64,000 nt of DNA, from contig JAFFJZ010000025.1 of the NCBI GenBank assembly GCA_018340375.1, positions 1,441,501 through 1,505,500 of the forward strand. The letters run 5' to 3'. Below, piece by piece: positions 1-11,945 of the stretch; positions within the stretch are counted from its first letter, which is position 1, and each line of letters begins with the position of its first letter. Source of the stretch: Gonatopus flavifemur (Eukaryota > Arthropoda > Insecta > Hymenoptera > Dryinidae). Under the pieces are notes generated by a model that ran no database searches, was not told the origin of the DNA, and was given only the letters and a program-made list of their open reading frames with translations. Both the position numbers and the translations under genes were made by a program.

Positions 1-1796
1 ATTGTTTATATGAGTTATATATAATACTTCAGAAGTTGATTCAACAGTGAAATTTGGTTCACCGTGGATGATGGGCCTCCACAATTCCCCGCCCCGGAGC
101 CCCACAATCCTACATCCGGCTCTGTTTCATGTACATCTGCATGGAATTGGTCATGCAAATGTAGTGTCCAGCATGCCGCTGATTATGATGTTCTTTGATT
201 ATTTCCAAGGATTTGTTTTTGCGATGCTTTACACACACAAATTCTTCACAATCTTTGTTCCATGTGATGATATTTAGCATTAATTTTTGCGGTACATCCC
301 CACGCGAGTGTATTACACTTTATGTTGCACATTGCGAAGATACTTTGTTACATTTTTGTATAGGTTCCTGCGATACATCAGACCTTTAAATGGATCCCAA
401 TATATGCTGCAGGTTGTGATAATTACTTTTGAGCAAATAATTGCAAAAACATGATCTCATTCGAAGATTTCTTTGTTTCGTGACTATTCGGCGTAGCAGT
501 GGCTTATCTGTGCCGAATACTTGAATATGATATATTAAAGACGTAAGGGCCGCAGAGTGAAACTCGCTGTTAATTAAATCAAGGAATCAATGGATTTTCA
601 CGAAAATTTCTTATTCAGTAAATATTGTACTGGAAATCATCATAAATGACTGTGAACTCCTCTAGAATTGGATGAAAACACCATACTCCTTTTTTTCAAT
701 TACAATCTGATCTGCGAATAGTGACCTCCCAAGTCACACAAGAATTTTTCAACTACGTTATGGTGATACAGTAAATGTGCAGAAAATGTGCAAATGAGAT
801 TATTCCGGATGAATTTGTCAAGATATTGTATGGAGGTGAATAGCACATGATTATTCGAAACAGTCTCATTTGGGAGTTCTCAGCGTGTTCGTAGGATTTT
901 CCAAACACGTTTTAGCATTTGTAAACTCCTGTGTTGCTTCGGCTACCGCACTCATTTCAACTGTATTTTTCTCGTCATGCCTAAGGTCGAATTTACTCAC
1001 AATTGTTCGGTCAATCCAGAGATTCAATATCGTAGATAACCTTGTAAGGCAAAAAATAAAATTTATGACCATAGTTTTGAACTAGTCCTCATTTTCTATG
1101 CTTGTACATTCGGTGATTCTGATATTCTCTTCACAATGCAGTGCGGAGAAATATCACAGTCACATTCGTGGAAGTGAAATCAAACATCTGCCAAAAATCA
1201 ACATGATGATAATTTTATATAATAGGAGATATTATCATCATATCATGTATCAAAAATATCCAGTGGGGGATGAAAGTAATATAAATTCAAAAGGATGATG
1301 TATGCAGAAACGACAATGTAATCTAAAATCACAGTCATGACTGAACCGAATCAGTTCCCAAGTGAATCGTCAATTCTCATGAATTCTTACTTTTGATGCA
1401 TTTCACTTCCATTCCCGGCCTTCCTCGAATACTCCATTATGTAACCATAATACTCTGAACAGGAAGTATCCTTCTGAAAGATATCTCTCCCTAACAATGC
1501 GGAAGTTAGCTGTGAAGAGTAAAATTTAACTATCATGAGTTTCGGGTCCATACTGAATTCAATTTGTTTCACGATGCACAAGATAATGGAAAAACGGCTG
1601 TACATCCATAAGCGAAAATTCCCAAATACAAGCGGAAAAATGATTTCCTCGTAACCTGGCGATATGAAATGACTCTCCAATCTCACTCTTTTGTATATAA
1701 TGAAAAAAAAGAAAACAAAAGTGATAATTATCATAATAATAATGATAGTGAGAATACATCAACTAAAAGTTACTTGAAGAAATATACAAAGTTGAA
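1..1796. other. AT-rich stretch without a recognised gene
   Basis: I see no protein family, TIR pair or LTR here. The longest open frame (minus strand, about 1387-1734) is low-complexity and hydrophobic at its start and resembles nothing I know. There are small ATCATAAT-type runs around 1205-1245 and 1725-1750. It may be degraded repeat or intergenic DNA. Confidence 0.5.
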
Positions 1797-1808
1797 ATGG
1801 TAGTATGT

Positions 1809-1997
1809 ATTCAGGAGATTAGGACCCCAAGGTTTGTCACTCCCTCGGTATTTGACGACTCCAAACCCTCTCCTGGAGTAATGTGTATGTGTATGTGTAT
1901 GTATGTTCAGGAGATTAGGACCACAAGGTTGGTCACTTCTTCGGTATCTAACCACTCCAAACCCTCCCCTGAAGTAAGGTGTATGTGTATGTATATT
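1809..1997 (+). repeat. Minisatellite, two ~95-bp units (left part)
   Basis: Two tandem units start at about 1809 and 1905. Each begins TTCAGGAGATTAGGACC, continues through a CTCCAAACCCTC block and ends in a GTATGT run. A third unit in the same orientation lies at about 6579, directly beyond the transposon. The transposon therefore landed inside one tandem array. Confidence 0.8.
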
Positions 1998-2286
1998 AAG
2001 GTAGATCGAAAAAAAAAATTTTCTGAATCAGAATCGTAGGAGTGCGGAAATTATGGAGGACCCTTATAGTAATTCCTGTCATTTTTGCCAGATTTTTCGG
2101 ACACCATCTTCAGCCTCCTCAACGGCCTCAAAGTTTTCTAAACGCTGTGTGGGTAGGCAGACCCGCATTACTCCAGCTAAAAGCCCTGTCAAGTGGGAAA
2201 ATTTCATCAAGCGATGGAAAATAACTATCATACAACAGCGAACGGACAGATTGGAACATGATCCGACCTACAGAGATGCCATAATA

Positions 2287-3580
2287 CGAGGGTGGATTGA
2301 TAAGTTTCCGGCCTGACCAAGAGATGGCGCCACTAGGCCTACCTTGAGGTGGCGTTCTATAGTACCATCCTTAGATAGCTTGTAGTTATAGTTTCAGTCC
2401 GATCGCCATGTTAGTTTAGTTTTGAGAGCACGCTGACCAAGACGCCTCTGTGTTTTTCGTAAAAATGGAAAAGCTGGAAAATCGTGCCGTCATCAAACAC
2501 TTTCATTTGAAGGGGTTAACGCCGAAGGAAATTAAAGAAGAGATGGACTCAACACTGGGGACATCCTCCCCATCAAATTCAACCGTTAAGCAGTGGGTTT
2601 CCGAGTTTAAAAAGGGTCGTGTGAGCACCTCTGATGAGCCTCACTCAGGACGCCCCATTGAGGTCACAACTCCAGATATGATCGAAAAAATCCATCAAAT
2701 AGTGCTGAAAGATCGCAGATTAAGAGTTCGTGAGATAGCTGAGACCTGTAAGATGTCATATGAACGTGTACAAAATATTTCGCACCAACATTTGTATATG
2801 GAAAAGTTCTGTGCAAGATGGGTGCCGCGTTTGCTAACAGTCGACCAAAAATTGATTCGAAAGAACATTTCTACCGCCAATTTGGCGTTGTATAAGCGTA
2901 ATCCAAGCGAATTTTTGCGTCGATTCGTAACCGTTCACGAAACTTGGGTCCACCACTACACTCCTGAAACCAAAGAACAGTCTAAACAGTGGATTGGACC
3001 AGGGGAACCAACTCCAAAGAAGGCAAAAACAATTTTTTCGGCGAACAAGGTTATGGCTACTGTTTTTTGGGATGCAAGAGGTATTATATACATTGATTAC
3101 CTTGAAAAAAGTAAAACTATCACTGGTCAATACTACGCAGACTTATTGCAACGTTTGAGCCACGAAGTGAAAATTAAACGACCTCATCTGGCGAAGAAAA
3201 AATCTTGTTCCATCACGATAACGCACCAGCGCACACGTCAATCGTTGCGATGGCTAAAATCAACGATCTGAAGTTTGAATCAATGCCGCACCCTCCCTAC
3301 TCTTCAGACCTAGCCCCGAGTGACTATCATCTGTTTCCTAACCTCAAAAAATGGCTTGGCGGTAAGAGATTTGCGGACAATGAAGAAGTAATCGAAGCTG
3401 TAAATGGGTATTTTGAGGACCTTGACGAATCAGTCTATAGAGATGGCATTACTAGACTAGAACACCGCTATGAGAAATGTATCAGCCTTGGAGGAGATTA
3501 TGTTGAGAAATAAAAAAAAAAAAAATTCTTAAAAACGTTGTTTTTCTTGGTCAGGCCGGAAACTTATCAATTCACCCTCG
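2287..3580 (+). mobile_element. Mariner element 1 (irritans-like), nested
   Basis: Terminal inverted repeats of about 38 bp, beginning CGAGGGTG and running to CCTGACCAAGA, lie at 2287 and 3580. TA dinucleotides flank both ends (2285-2286 and 3581-3582). The element is 1294 bp, a normal mariner size, and holds a plus-strand transposase pseudogene. It lies inside the long-TIR transposon and is therefore younger than it. Confidence 0.95.
2465..3513 (+). pseudogene. Mariner transposase, frameshifted, first catalytic Asp changed
   Basis: This is a cut-and-paste transposase of the Tc1/mariner superfamily. The start at 2465 gives the usual MEKLENR-type N-terminus, then helix-turn-helix DNA-binding domains over about residues 1-115, then the D,D34D catalytic core. 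The WVPRLLT linker, the HHDNAPAHTS block and the YSSDLAPSDYHLF block are all visible. The first catalytic position reads VHETW where the family has DETW, so Asp is replaced by His. A frameshift near 3205-3270 splits the protein: the N-terminal frame ends at 3271 and the C-terminal frame resumes by 3205. The combined length of about 350 residues matches the family. The sequence resembles the irritans subfamily. Both defects make it inactive. Confidence 0.93.
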
Positions 3581-3694
3581 TACAACATTCTTCCCTGAAA
3601 AGAAGGTTCCGTCCGTGAATGCGCATTGTGCAGCTCTTGGCTTACTGTGCGATGGGAGTAACTCAGGACACATCACGAGAAGATGGCTGCACTT

Positions 3695-6044
3695 CGTGTC
3701 CCACCCACCCTCCCACCCAATTACTGGATCTATTGAACATATTCATCGCTTCAAGTTCACACTTAACTCTATAATCAGATTTTGTCCTAAATTCTGGATT
3801 AATTTTTCTAGCAAGTATTTTTGCTCTAACAGCTTTGTCTCGGTTGTCTCCCCCTACGACGTAAGTTTAAACCTCTGTGACCGTTTTTACGGCCCTTTCT
3901 ACACTTCGTGTATGAAAAGGATATTTTTCGATAAAATCATGAAATGCCCCCACATGTTTTTGAGGGTCGTTATACGCAAGGTTAGCAAGAATTGGTGGCT
4001 CGCGTAAATCTGACCAATCAACTGTCTCAAAGTAGTCTGTTGCCTCGAAGTTGATTGTGGGTACTTTGAAGCGTCTTGCTGACTCGTGGTATGTACTTTT
4101 CGCTCTGGCTTCTGAGATCTTTTCCAGAGCCAGCTGGCAAAGAAAGACGCGATCATCAGTAAGCATCGAGAGGAGGATATTCTCCGAATGAAGAAAGAAG
4201 GCATTTCTCTGAAGAACTGCATCGATCACTTTGCGCAAATGCGCAGGTAAATATCTGGAGTATGTGATCATTTTCCAATAATTCTTAGCTGCATCCTTAC
4301 AGTATGGTTGTGTTTTTATCGTGAACCAGGACTTTGCATAAACTTTGACTGTGAAAGTTGCTAGAACTGTGAGAATCTCCAACGGACCTTCGGAACTTGC
4401 ATACAATCGCAGTACGCGGTCGGCAAGTGTGAGCCACCGCGCATGATTTATTGGGCCAGGACTTCTCTTGGCTAGATCGTCTGGGAAATTACCAGTACTG
4501 ATAGCCACAGTTATGTCATACAGATATTTTTGATCTGTACTCAAATCGTTCCTATCAACTTCGGGAAGATTACATTCTATTGGGATAAAGTTGACGATAG
4601 GCAAAGTATGACAGTCTTTAAGTGTTTTGCCGAGAGGACCAGAAAATTCCTTGGGACCATTTGTTGCACCATCCAAGTGTGTGTAAAGTTTTCTCAAAGG
4701 CAGTTCATTCGCATGAAGCAAACAGATCAACCACTGAAGAGGTTCACCTAAAGATCTTTCAAGGAGAAAGATAGTACCCCCGATTTCTCCAGTACCAGTA
4801 TTTTTATTCTCCCCATCGGTGCGTACTGCTTCAAGTGAGTCAGAACTTATACCTTAATTCTCCATGAACGATATAATACATTCATAAATGGACTTTGCAT
4901 CACCTAGTTGTGGTGTGACATGACCTAGGTAAGTCGATTGTGGTTGCTGAACAACAACAATATGCTCCTCCAGGATCTTTTGACGTTTTCCATCTCTTTG
5001 GACATAAGTCTGATCTTTGCGACCATCAAACGAGAGACACTTAATGTTCTGAGCATTCTGTACACCTCATTCCTTTAATTCTTCGCCCAACTTTTCCATC
5101 TCCCCCTGCATCTTACTCCGATCGGTAACTTTTGTTTTTTGTTGTTCTGTTACCAAGTTTAAGTCTTCCAGAACGGCAGTTGCCAACTCTGCTGCACATT
5201 GAGGTGTAAGCTGAAACCTCCTTGAAACCCTTGCAGTGGCTGACAAAGACAGTCTCATCTGAGAAGACTCAGAGGAAGATGGTAAGTTCGCATCCCAATT
5301 TGGATCGGATTTTGCCGTTTCTTTTGGTTTTGAAAGACTCGTGCTAGCACAATTCTCAACATCATCACTGTCAGTCATGCCAAAAGTACTACGCGTTAGA
5401 TTGTCTTTCTTGGAAAGTGGGGATCTTTCATATTGTTTTCTGGTTGTTCTCTCATTCAGGACTTTGGTGTATTGCTCATCGACAATACCTATTCGCATCT
5501 TGCGAGCAGATCTCTGATCCAAGAGAAACAATCGTTCTTTCTCGGGAACTCTACGATTGTGAGGACATTCACATTAAGTTGAAGGTTTGGGAGAAGGACA
5601 AGAGCACGTGAGCTTCAAGTTCACAGAACAAGGGCAAACTATCAAACATTTGCATGTGCAAATGTCAAACAAAATTTGGCTCTCTGATTCGAAATGAATC
5701 AGGTTATCAGTATATGAGTTCTTCAAACATTTAGTTCTTCTATAGTTTTTCAAGAAACCCTTATATTTTTTATAGTAGGCAAGTATCCTCCGCTTCACTG
5801 TCATCTCATGGCTATGAAAGAGACTAGCCTTCTCCCATATATCACAAACCATGCGAGATACAGAACTTGAAATGAGTGTTATGTCGGGATTTGATGTACC
5901 AGAACTGTGTCTCAAGTAATTAACATGGCGGATGATGTCGCCATAAGTTGGTAAGACGAAAGGATTCATCTGTTCAGGAGTGCCAAATATTGGACACTCT
6001 GGAAGAACAGTTTCACTTCTAGTCAGTGGTTTCGAGTTGGCCAT
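3695..6044 (-). pseudogene. Transposase-like protein of a repetitive arthropod family, four nonsense codons
   Basis: One reading frame runs from an ATG at 6044 to about 3695, interrupted by stops near 5574, 5067, 4855 and 3868 but with no frameshift. In order it shows an N-terminal helical region (LPTYGDIIRHVNYLRH), a Cys-rich LFDICTCKC...CSCPSP...CECP segment, a hydrophilic linker, the block SFDGRKDQTY, then LGEPLQWLICLLHANELPLR, LDGATNGPKEFSGPLGK and a long C-terminal domain with RNAFFLHSENILLSMLTDD. I know this family as a repeated, uncharacterised protein in arthropods and cnidarians. The FDGRKD block could hold a catalytic Asp of an RNase H-like fold. Its position between long TIRs argues that it is the element's transposase, which is an inference. 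The start at 6044 is chosen because the conserved region follows closely; another ATG lies at 6113. Confidence 0.75.
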
Positions 6045-6578
6045 TGTAATGAAATCAAAGTTCGAAAGCGAATACAACTCTTTAAGGTAATGAAGTGAAG
6101 AAAAAACAATCAATAGGAACTAGATTACGTTTCGAATGTTTCGTGAATGCGAATAACAGACAAGTAACAGCTTATACAGCGAGTGTCAGAATATTCGATG
6201 TTCAGTTTCTGAGTTGAAATCAAAGCTGGAATGTGTCACTGAACTTGGAGAGTACGCTCAGTATACGCGTGAAGCGGCAGGAAATGGATGGTTGCATGCA
6301 CAATCATCCCATCTTTACCAATCCACAAGGATACTGTGTGTACTTGTGTGAAAAACTGACCCCTCCCCCCCCACACACACTCAATCACTTCTTCCACTGT
6401 GTATCGTGTCTATCTACTCACGCAGCGTTCAGGAAACTTCAAGGCCGTTGAGGAGGCTGGAGATGGTGTCCGAAAAATCTGGCAAAAATCACAGGAATTA
6501 TTATAAGGGTCCTCTATAATTTCCGCACCCCTACGATTCTGATCTCAGAAATTTTTTTTTCGATCTACCCTCATGTAT

Positions 6579-6675
6579 ATTCAGGAGATTCGGACCACAA
6601 GGTTCGCCACTCCCTCGGTACTTCACGACTCCAAACCCTCTCCTGAAGTAATGTGTATATGTGTGAATGTGTGTT
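6579..6675 (+). repeat. Minisatellite unit (right part)
   Basis: This single ~95-bp unit matches the units at 1809 and 1905 in the same orientation, with the TTCAGGAGATT start and the CTCCAAACCCTC block. It directly follows the right TSD of the long-TIR transposon. Confidence 0.75.
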
Positions 6676-6689
6676 CATGGCATTTCCCA

Positions 6690-9496
6690 CAGTTTTTAGA
6701 TAGGCTAAATATTTTTTCCTAAGATGATTGTTGCAACTTTTTAGGTTGTGAGCTCTCAAAACGTTTCTGATGACACAAATTGCGTTGAGTAATCTGAGAC
6801 CCATTTTATTCCTTTTACAAGTTTCCACGTCAGTGACAACGAAAAGCGCTCTTGCCGCCTCTGCATTAGAGTGAGGAATGCTTCGAACGCGATCAACTAA
6901 AGCTCTTGAATTCGGGAAGGACTCCATGCCTACCTTAAGTAACTCATATCGCAAAATGAAGGACCACATCTTGTCAAAATCCATATTCATCAGAATCTTT
7001 TTCCCCTTTTCTGTAGGAAGACATTCGAGCAGATTGCATTTCGCTATCATTTCTGGTGTCACCGTAACACCCAGCTGTTCCGCGACAAGGGACACGAATT
7101 CAAAAGATTCTTCCGGACTTGCGAACATAGCTGATCCCGCTTCGAACACTGAGAGATGTCGGAAAAAGGAATCTGACTCCAAATTCAGTTGATTGGACCA
7201 TTAAAAAATTGCTGTTCGGCAAAAATTGAGGCAGTTTTTGCGAATATCAGCAAGAGCTTTGGAATCGATACGGTTTTTATACTCCGCACCAAAGTAAGTT
7301 ATTTGTTTTTGATTCTCGGGGTCATTCGTTCGAAATTCAGGAATAGCGTTGCCTAAGACTTCACATTTTTCCATAGATTTGGAAAAAACTTCTCGCATTC
7401 CGTGCCAAGATTCACGCATCTTTATTTTCCCCCAAATTACTGTCATTGAACAGATCGAGGTGCAGGATTTGCTCGGGAATTCCCAGCAGAGATTTTCGAA
7501 CGAATCTTTGAGAAAATTGATGTACCAGATCCAACGAATCATGATACACGTCTTGGATTTAAGTTTCATTTGTTTGAACAAGAACGTTATGAGGATTGAA
7601 ATCATTCAGAGCAATTTCCAAGGATAGGAGATAAGCTTTCAATTGTTCGTTATTCATAATCAAAAGTGAATTTGTAGCTAGTGATTTTTTGTGCGGTGAA
7701 TAATTGGCACGGTTTTCATATTCCTTCGCTTAAGAGTCAACGACACAGATTCATTTTTGACTGGTTTTTCTTTTTTCACACAAAGTTCTAACGCCCCTCC
7801 GATCACTTCCCATTCTCCTATGATTCTCTGGACGCAATGCTGCAACTGGAGCCATCGCGTAACAGAAAGGGATAGAAGTTTTTTGCGCATAATGCCTCTA
7901 TCATTGAAAACATTGATGAAAATATAATTATATATTCGTTACGCACTTTCTCGGAAAAAAGTCGCTATATTATGGACAAAGTTTTGCACCATGTTAGGAA
8001 TGTGTTTGCCTGAATGTATTGCCGCCAATGCGCTTATATGACGAACGCAACAAGGCATGAAAACACCAAGCAATCAGTTTTGGAGTGAAGTGGCAACGGA
8101 ATTGTTCGCACCCATCATAACCGCTCCATTATCTGTCGACAAAGGATTGATATTTCGGAAAGGAATTTGAACAGTCAATTGCTTCCATTTGGATAATTTC
8201 TAACAATTGACCGATCTGTGTCCCCAATTCTTCATCGATATAACGGACACGAACAGCTAAGTTCTTTTCATTGGCAATGTCCACTGACCCATCGACATGA
8301 ATGCCACAAGGAACCGTCTGAATTTTTTTAAACGACTCCTCCGTCTCAACGGCTGTGACATTGTTTACCATAAGCCCGGTAATTTCGTTGCGTTTGAATT
8401 GAATTTGTTGAGCAATTCGAGGATCTGTAAAAGCAGATTTCAACGTGTCAATCAAATCAAATGCCACATGAACAGGAATATCATGCTCTGCAACAAAAAT
8501 GGAGAGCGAAATTCCAGCTCGTACAACGTCTCCATCAAAACTACGATCTTTCACTTCATCGAATTCGGACGTCTCAGAGTTCAACAAATTATTCCTTGTA
8601 GAAGTCGATGATGATCGTATCGCAGCGATGGATGAGCATAATGGACATTCTCGTTGATTTGATCAACAAAGTCCCCGCGTCTAGGTGCACATTGAATCAC
8701 TGACTCTCTGATAACAGGAGGAAATTGTCATGTCTGAGCTACATTTCCAGACAAACACGATACAGGTGATTCAGACTGTACCGGTAATTCTGATATTTTC
8801 GAATTCACCTGATCAACGATCTCAGATTCCGGAGAAATAGTCTTCCTTCGACGGAATGACAAAAGACACTCAGGAGGACGAGGGGGGCAAGAAAATCCAA
8901 ACGGATCAATCGCTGAATGTTCTCCCCTCATCAGGGAAGTTGTTGTTGATGAAACGTCACTTAAAGTCATCGGAAAATCACCTTTCTTCATATTTTCCAT
9001 GTGCTTTGTACGATTAAAATGAAGGTTCACTTCATATGCTCCGCCAGAAAGAGTTTGAGCATATGCCAAGCAATGAAAACAGGTTGGTTTACCCGGAACG
9101 ATCTGTGGATGAGGATGATAACGTTCATTGGCGACTGAAGAATCCGGAAACTGCTTTGAATATGTTTTTCGTCTCTTTGTTCCGACATGGGAATCTGCTT
9201 TTAGAGAAGAATTTACTTTCGATTCGTGTTTCTCAGGTGGAATATGCTTTTTAGCTTCTGAATTGCCACCTGAAAATTCTTTCCGCAGATAGTACAAAAA
9301 AACCGTTCTCGATACCGTCGATCTTGCTAATATATTTCGTAAAATCTGGATTGTCAAATTCCTTAGTAACATTCAATTCCCTCAAAAAATTCTCCCGTTC
9401 AGGATACATGCTTTCGCATGGGTTCACACAAACAAACAAACACAAATATCTTCGAGGTGTAATTGAATGAATAAGTTTGAAAAACAAGTTGAACAA
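6690..9496 (-). pseudogene. hAT-like transposase with BED/TTF-type zinc finger, broken
   Basis: Minus-strand fragments in several frames line up in the order of a hAT-type transposase. At 9372-8728 a zinc finger reads CFHCLAYAQ with spaced His residues (HFNRTKH). At 8587-8129 there is FVAEHDIPVHVAFDLIDTL followed by a catalytic-type block reading HVDGSVDIANEKNLAVRV. At 7890-7678 there is KLLSLSVTRWLQLQHCVQRI. At about 7182-6690 lies a C-terminal dimerisation region with NAEAARALF and KRNKMGLRLLNAICVIR. At least three frameshifts and several stops separate the parts. I found no convincing TIR pair or 8-bp duplication, so the element boundaries are unknown. It could be the remnant of a ZMYM/SCAND3-like hAT group. 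Confidence 0.75.
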
Positions 9497-9761
9497 TGAA
9501 GTAATAACGGAAGAATTGAATAAATATGAGAAGAACGAAGTACAATAATGGAAGGAATAATGAAATAATTGGAGAATAATGTATGTGAACGAGTGAGGAA
9601 AAACCTCACAATAGCTTTCTCAGTCACTTTCCAAGCTGCAGGACATAACGTTTACGTCAAGCAAAACAATGGGAGTATGAGAAGAAATTGATAATCGAGC
9701 GCATTGTAAACTTATATGTAACATACTAGAATTTCAATTTGCTATACTTTTCGGCAGTTTC

Positions 9762-9859
9762 CAAGGGCGTATCCAGAGGGTTCCAAGGAAACCGCCCTCC
9801 TCTGCAATTTATTATTCACTTGACATAGACCTCCGGAAAAAATTTTAGATACACCCTTG
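9762..9859. mobile_element. 98-bp hAT-type MITE with perfect 8-bp TSD
   Basis: The ends are CAAGGGCGTATCCAGA and, in inverse, CAAGGGTGTATCTAAA. GCAGTTTC is duplicated exactly at 9754-9761 and 9860-9867. Size, TIRs and the 8-bp duplication fit a hAT MITE. It encodes nothing. Confidence 0.88.
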
Positions 9860-9867
9860 GCAGTTTC

Positions 9868-10310
9868 AGATTTGAGACGTTCAACTTTCAATCGTTTATT
9901 CAAACCTATGTGTGAACCAATAAAAGAATGAATGAAGCATGTATATCTTCAGTTTGACTGATAACATGCATTCCCATATAATTCCTCCTAAGACAATTCA
10001 TTTTGAAATACTTTCATCAATTCTGAATGAAATTTCTCCATGTCCAATTTTGGATTCATTTTCATAAACCATTCGGAGCTTACCCACTATTCCAAAATGT
10101 ACAACGAAATATTCGCGGTTTCGGTACAGAATAATCCGATGAACTATCTTTTCATCCGACTTGAGAATGTTGGTTGAAATGAGGAAAATACATTCTTCTT
10201 TGTGATATCCAGATAGACCATTTTAACTCCAAAACCATTTGGAAAGAGTTCTCAAGAACTCCTGAGAAATCTTTCCGAATTCTTTTGGAGCAAGTGTACT
10301 ATATGCAATA
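9868..10310. other. Short AT-rich spacer, nothing recognised
   Basis: About 440 bp between the MITE and mariner 2 show no coding region, TIR or tandem repeat that I can support. Confidence 0.5.
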
Positions 10311-10362
10311 CCTTCTGATCAAAAAGTAGCCGGAATTTCTCAATGAAACGGAAACAGTTCAA

Positions 10363-11557
10363 TTATCCATCGATATTCACTTTATTTCCTCCGAAGTAAT
10401 CTCCATTGCAAGCAATACACATATTCCAACGTTTCTTCCAATCTTCAAAACATTCTGCATAGGGCGGTTTCGGAATCGCCTTCAGTTCCTTCTGCGAATT
10501 GTACTTTATTGCCTCAATCGCCTCAAAACGCTTTCCGCAAAGTGGAGACTTAAGTCGTGGGAATAGGAGAAAATCACAAGAAGCCTTATTAGGTGAATAC
10601 GGAGCTTGAGGAATGATATGAACATTGTTTTCAGTCAAATAATCGCGTACAAGATGCCCAAGTAGCATCTGAAGGTTGTACATGTACTATGAACGTTCAT
10701 AGTACATTTAAGTATACTGTGAACGTGCATAGTATATATACAACATTCTCATGCTACTCGGGTGAGATATGTGTGCCGGTGTGTTATCGCGATGAAGAAA
10801 CCACGAGTTATCTCGCCACAATTCTGGTCTCTTGCGCCAAATGTTTTTTCCTCAAACGCTTCAATACGCTCACGTGATATCGCTTATTCGCTGTCTGACC
10901 TGGTGGGAGAAATTCGAAGTGGACCACACCACGGCAATCAAAGGAAACAATCAATAAAACCTTGATTTCAGATCGAGTCTGTCGCGGTTTTTTAGGTTTT
11001 GACTCGTCTGAAAAGCGCCATTCCGATGATTGTTGGTTAGTTTCGATTTCATATTCATAGACCCATGTTTCGTCGACGGTAATGGTGCCTTCGATAACAT
11101 TTCGGCCCAAAGAAAGCATTTCTTTAGCAACATCAATGCGATGCTGTTTCTGCAACAAATTCAACACTCTCGGCACAAGCCGTGCTTCAACTCGTCTCAT
11201 GGCCAAAATATTGTGCATAACGTTCTTCACCGATCCGAATGGGGCACCAAGATCAGATACTATCTCTCTAATGCTCACGAAACGATTTGCGAGGACGATT
11301 TCTTTAATTTCATCAATATTTTCGTCAGTGATACTGGTGGATGGAACAGAACGAGGCAAATCATCAACCACAATACGAACTGCTCCAAACTCTTGATACC
11401 ACTCGTACGCTTGTGTTTTCGACATCGTCGAGTCCCCGTAGGTTTCTGTTAACATCTTCAACGCTTCCGCATATGAAATTTTGTTAAAAACATAGAATTT
11501 TAGACAAACTCTTTGCTCAAGCAAATTCGACATTCTGGAATTCGCAGAACACAACAA
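10363..11557 (-). pseudogene. Mariner transposase 2, MITE-interrupted, third Asp changed to Asn
   Basis: The N-terminal part (11557-10808) starts at the family-like MSNLLEQRVCLKF segment and holds the paired helix-turn-helix region, the LVPRVLNLLQKQHR linker and the first catalytic Asp in VDETWVYEY. The second catalytic block reads HRDNTPAHIS just before a 106-bp MITE (10657-10762). The C-terminal part (to 10363) carries YSPNKASCDFLLF, where the usual third Asp (YSPD) is Asn. A frameshift near 10830 adds to the damage. The subfamily differs from mariners 1 and 3; I do not assign it a name. The protein cannot be active. Confidence 0.92.
10657..10762. mobile_element. 106-bp MITE in mariner 2 with a 2-bp TSD (TG)
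   Basis: The ends are CCCAAGTAGCATC and, in inverse, CCCGAGTAGCATG, about 24 bp of imperfect TIR. The interior is nearly palindromic, with two TATGAACGTTCATA-type blocks. TG flanks both sides (10655-10656 and 10763-10764). Removing the insert plus one TG rejoins the mariner reading frame exactly (HIS followed by the LVRDYLTEN region), which supports these boundaries. A related copy is at 48632-48710. Confidence 0.82.
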
Positions 11558-11945
11558 ACACTGACTCGTTCACAAGGCGACATGCACTAACTTCTGATGA
11601 ATGAGGCGCGAACAGACATTTGAGCGCTGAATAACAGATGAAATAACACGGAAAACAAAAGATTCCGACAATATCTCAAGCGCGGTTTGTTTGAATAGAG
11701 AATTCCGGGTACTTTTTGATCAGAAGGTATGTGCAATGATTAATAAAATAATTTGATTGAAATCAAGTTCTCCACTTGCTGACATACATAAGTTGGTGTC
11801 AATACTCTAACGCATGCTCAAAGATATCAGTCATCAGTTGTGAAAACCCAAACAGTTGGTAGAATTGAAAGAATTCATTCACTTTACATTTCTCGATTGA
11901 GAGTCTGATTCTTGTAATGATAATTTCAAATTCATGGATATAAAG

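Larger units (their letters stand above)
1998..6572 (-). mobile_element. DNA transposon with ~165-bp TIRs and a 9-bp TSD
   Basis: Positions 2000-2163 and 6405-6569 are imperfect inverted repeats of about 165 bp starting GGTAGATCG followed by an A run. The flanks carry the same nine bases, ATGTATATT, at 1989-1997 and 6573-6581. The tandem array outside continues in phase on both sides. Long TIRs with a 9-bp duplication are typical of Mutator-like elements, but I cannot place the encoded protein in that superfamily with certainty. The interior holds one minus-strand pseudogene and a mariner inserted near the left end. Because the target is a tandem repeat, part of the apparent TSD could be array homology. 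Confidence 0.8.
10311..11727 (-). mobile_element. Mariner element 2
   Basis: Inverted ends CCTTCTGATCAAAAAGTA lie at 10311 and, inverted, end at 11727, each flanked by TA (10309-10310 and 11728-11729). The length of 1417 bp includes a 106-bp MITE inserted in the transposase gene, so the mariner itself is about 1.31 kb. The gene runs on the minus strand. Confidence 0.95.

Noticed and set aside
1387..1734. 115-residue minus-strand open frame
   Set aside because: Low-complexity hydrophobic start, no family motif, and it overlaps another frame of similar quality.
6360..6385. CCCCCC/CACACA low-complexity run as a regulatory site
   Set aside because: Simple sequence next to the right TIR; nothing indicates a function.
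9868..10310. Hidden TIRs for the hAT-like pseudogene at 6690-9496
   Set aside because: I compared both flanks and found no pair of ends with a matching 8-bp duplication.
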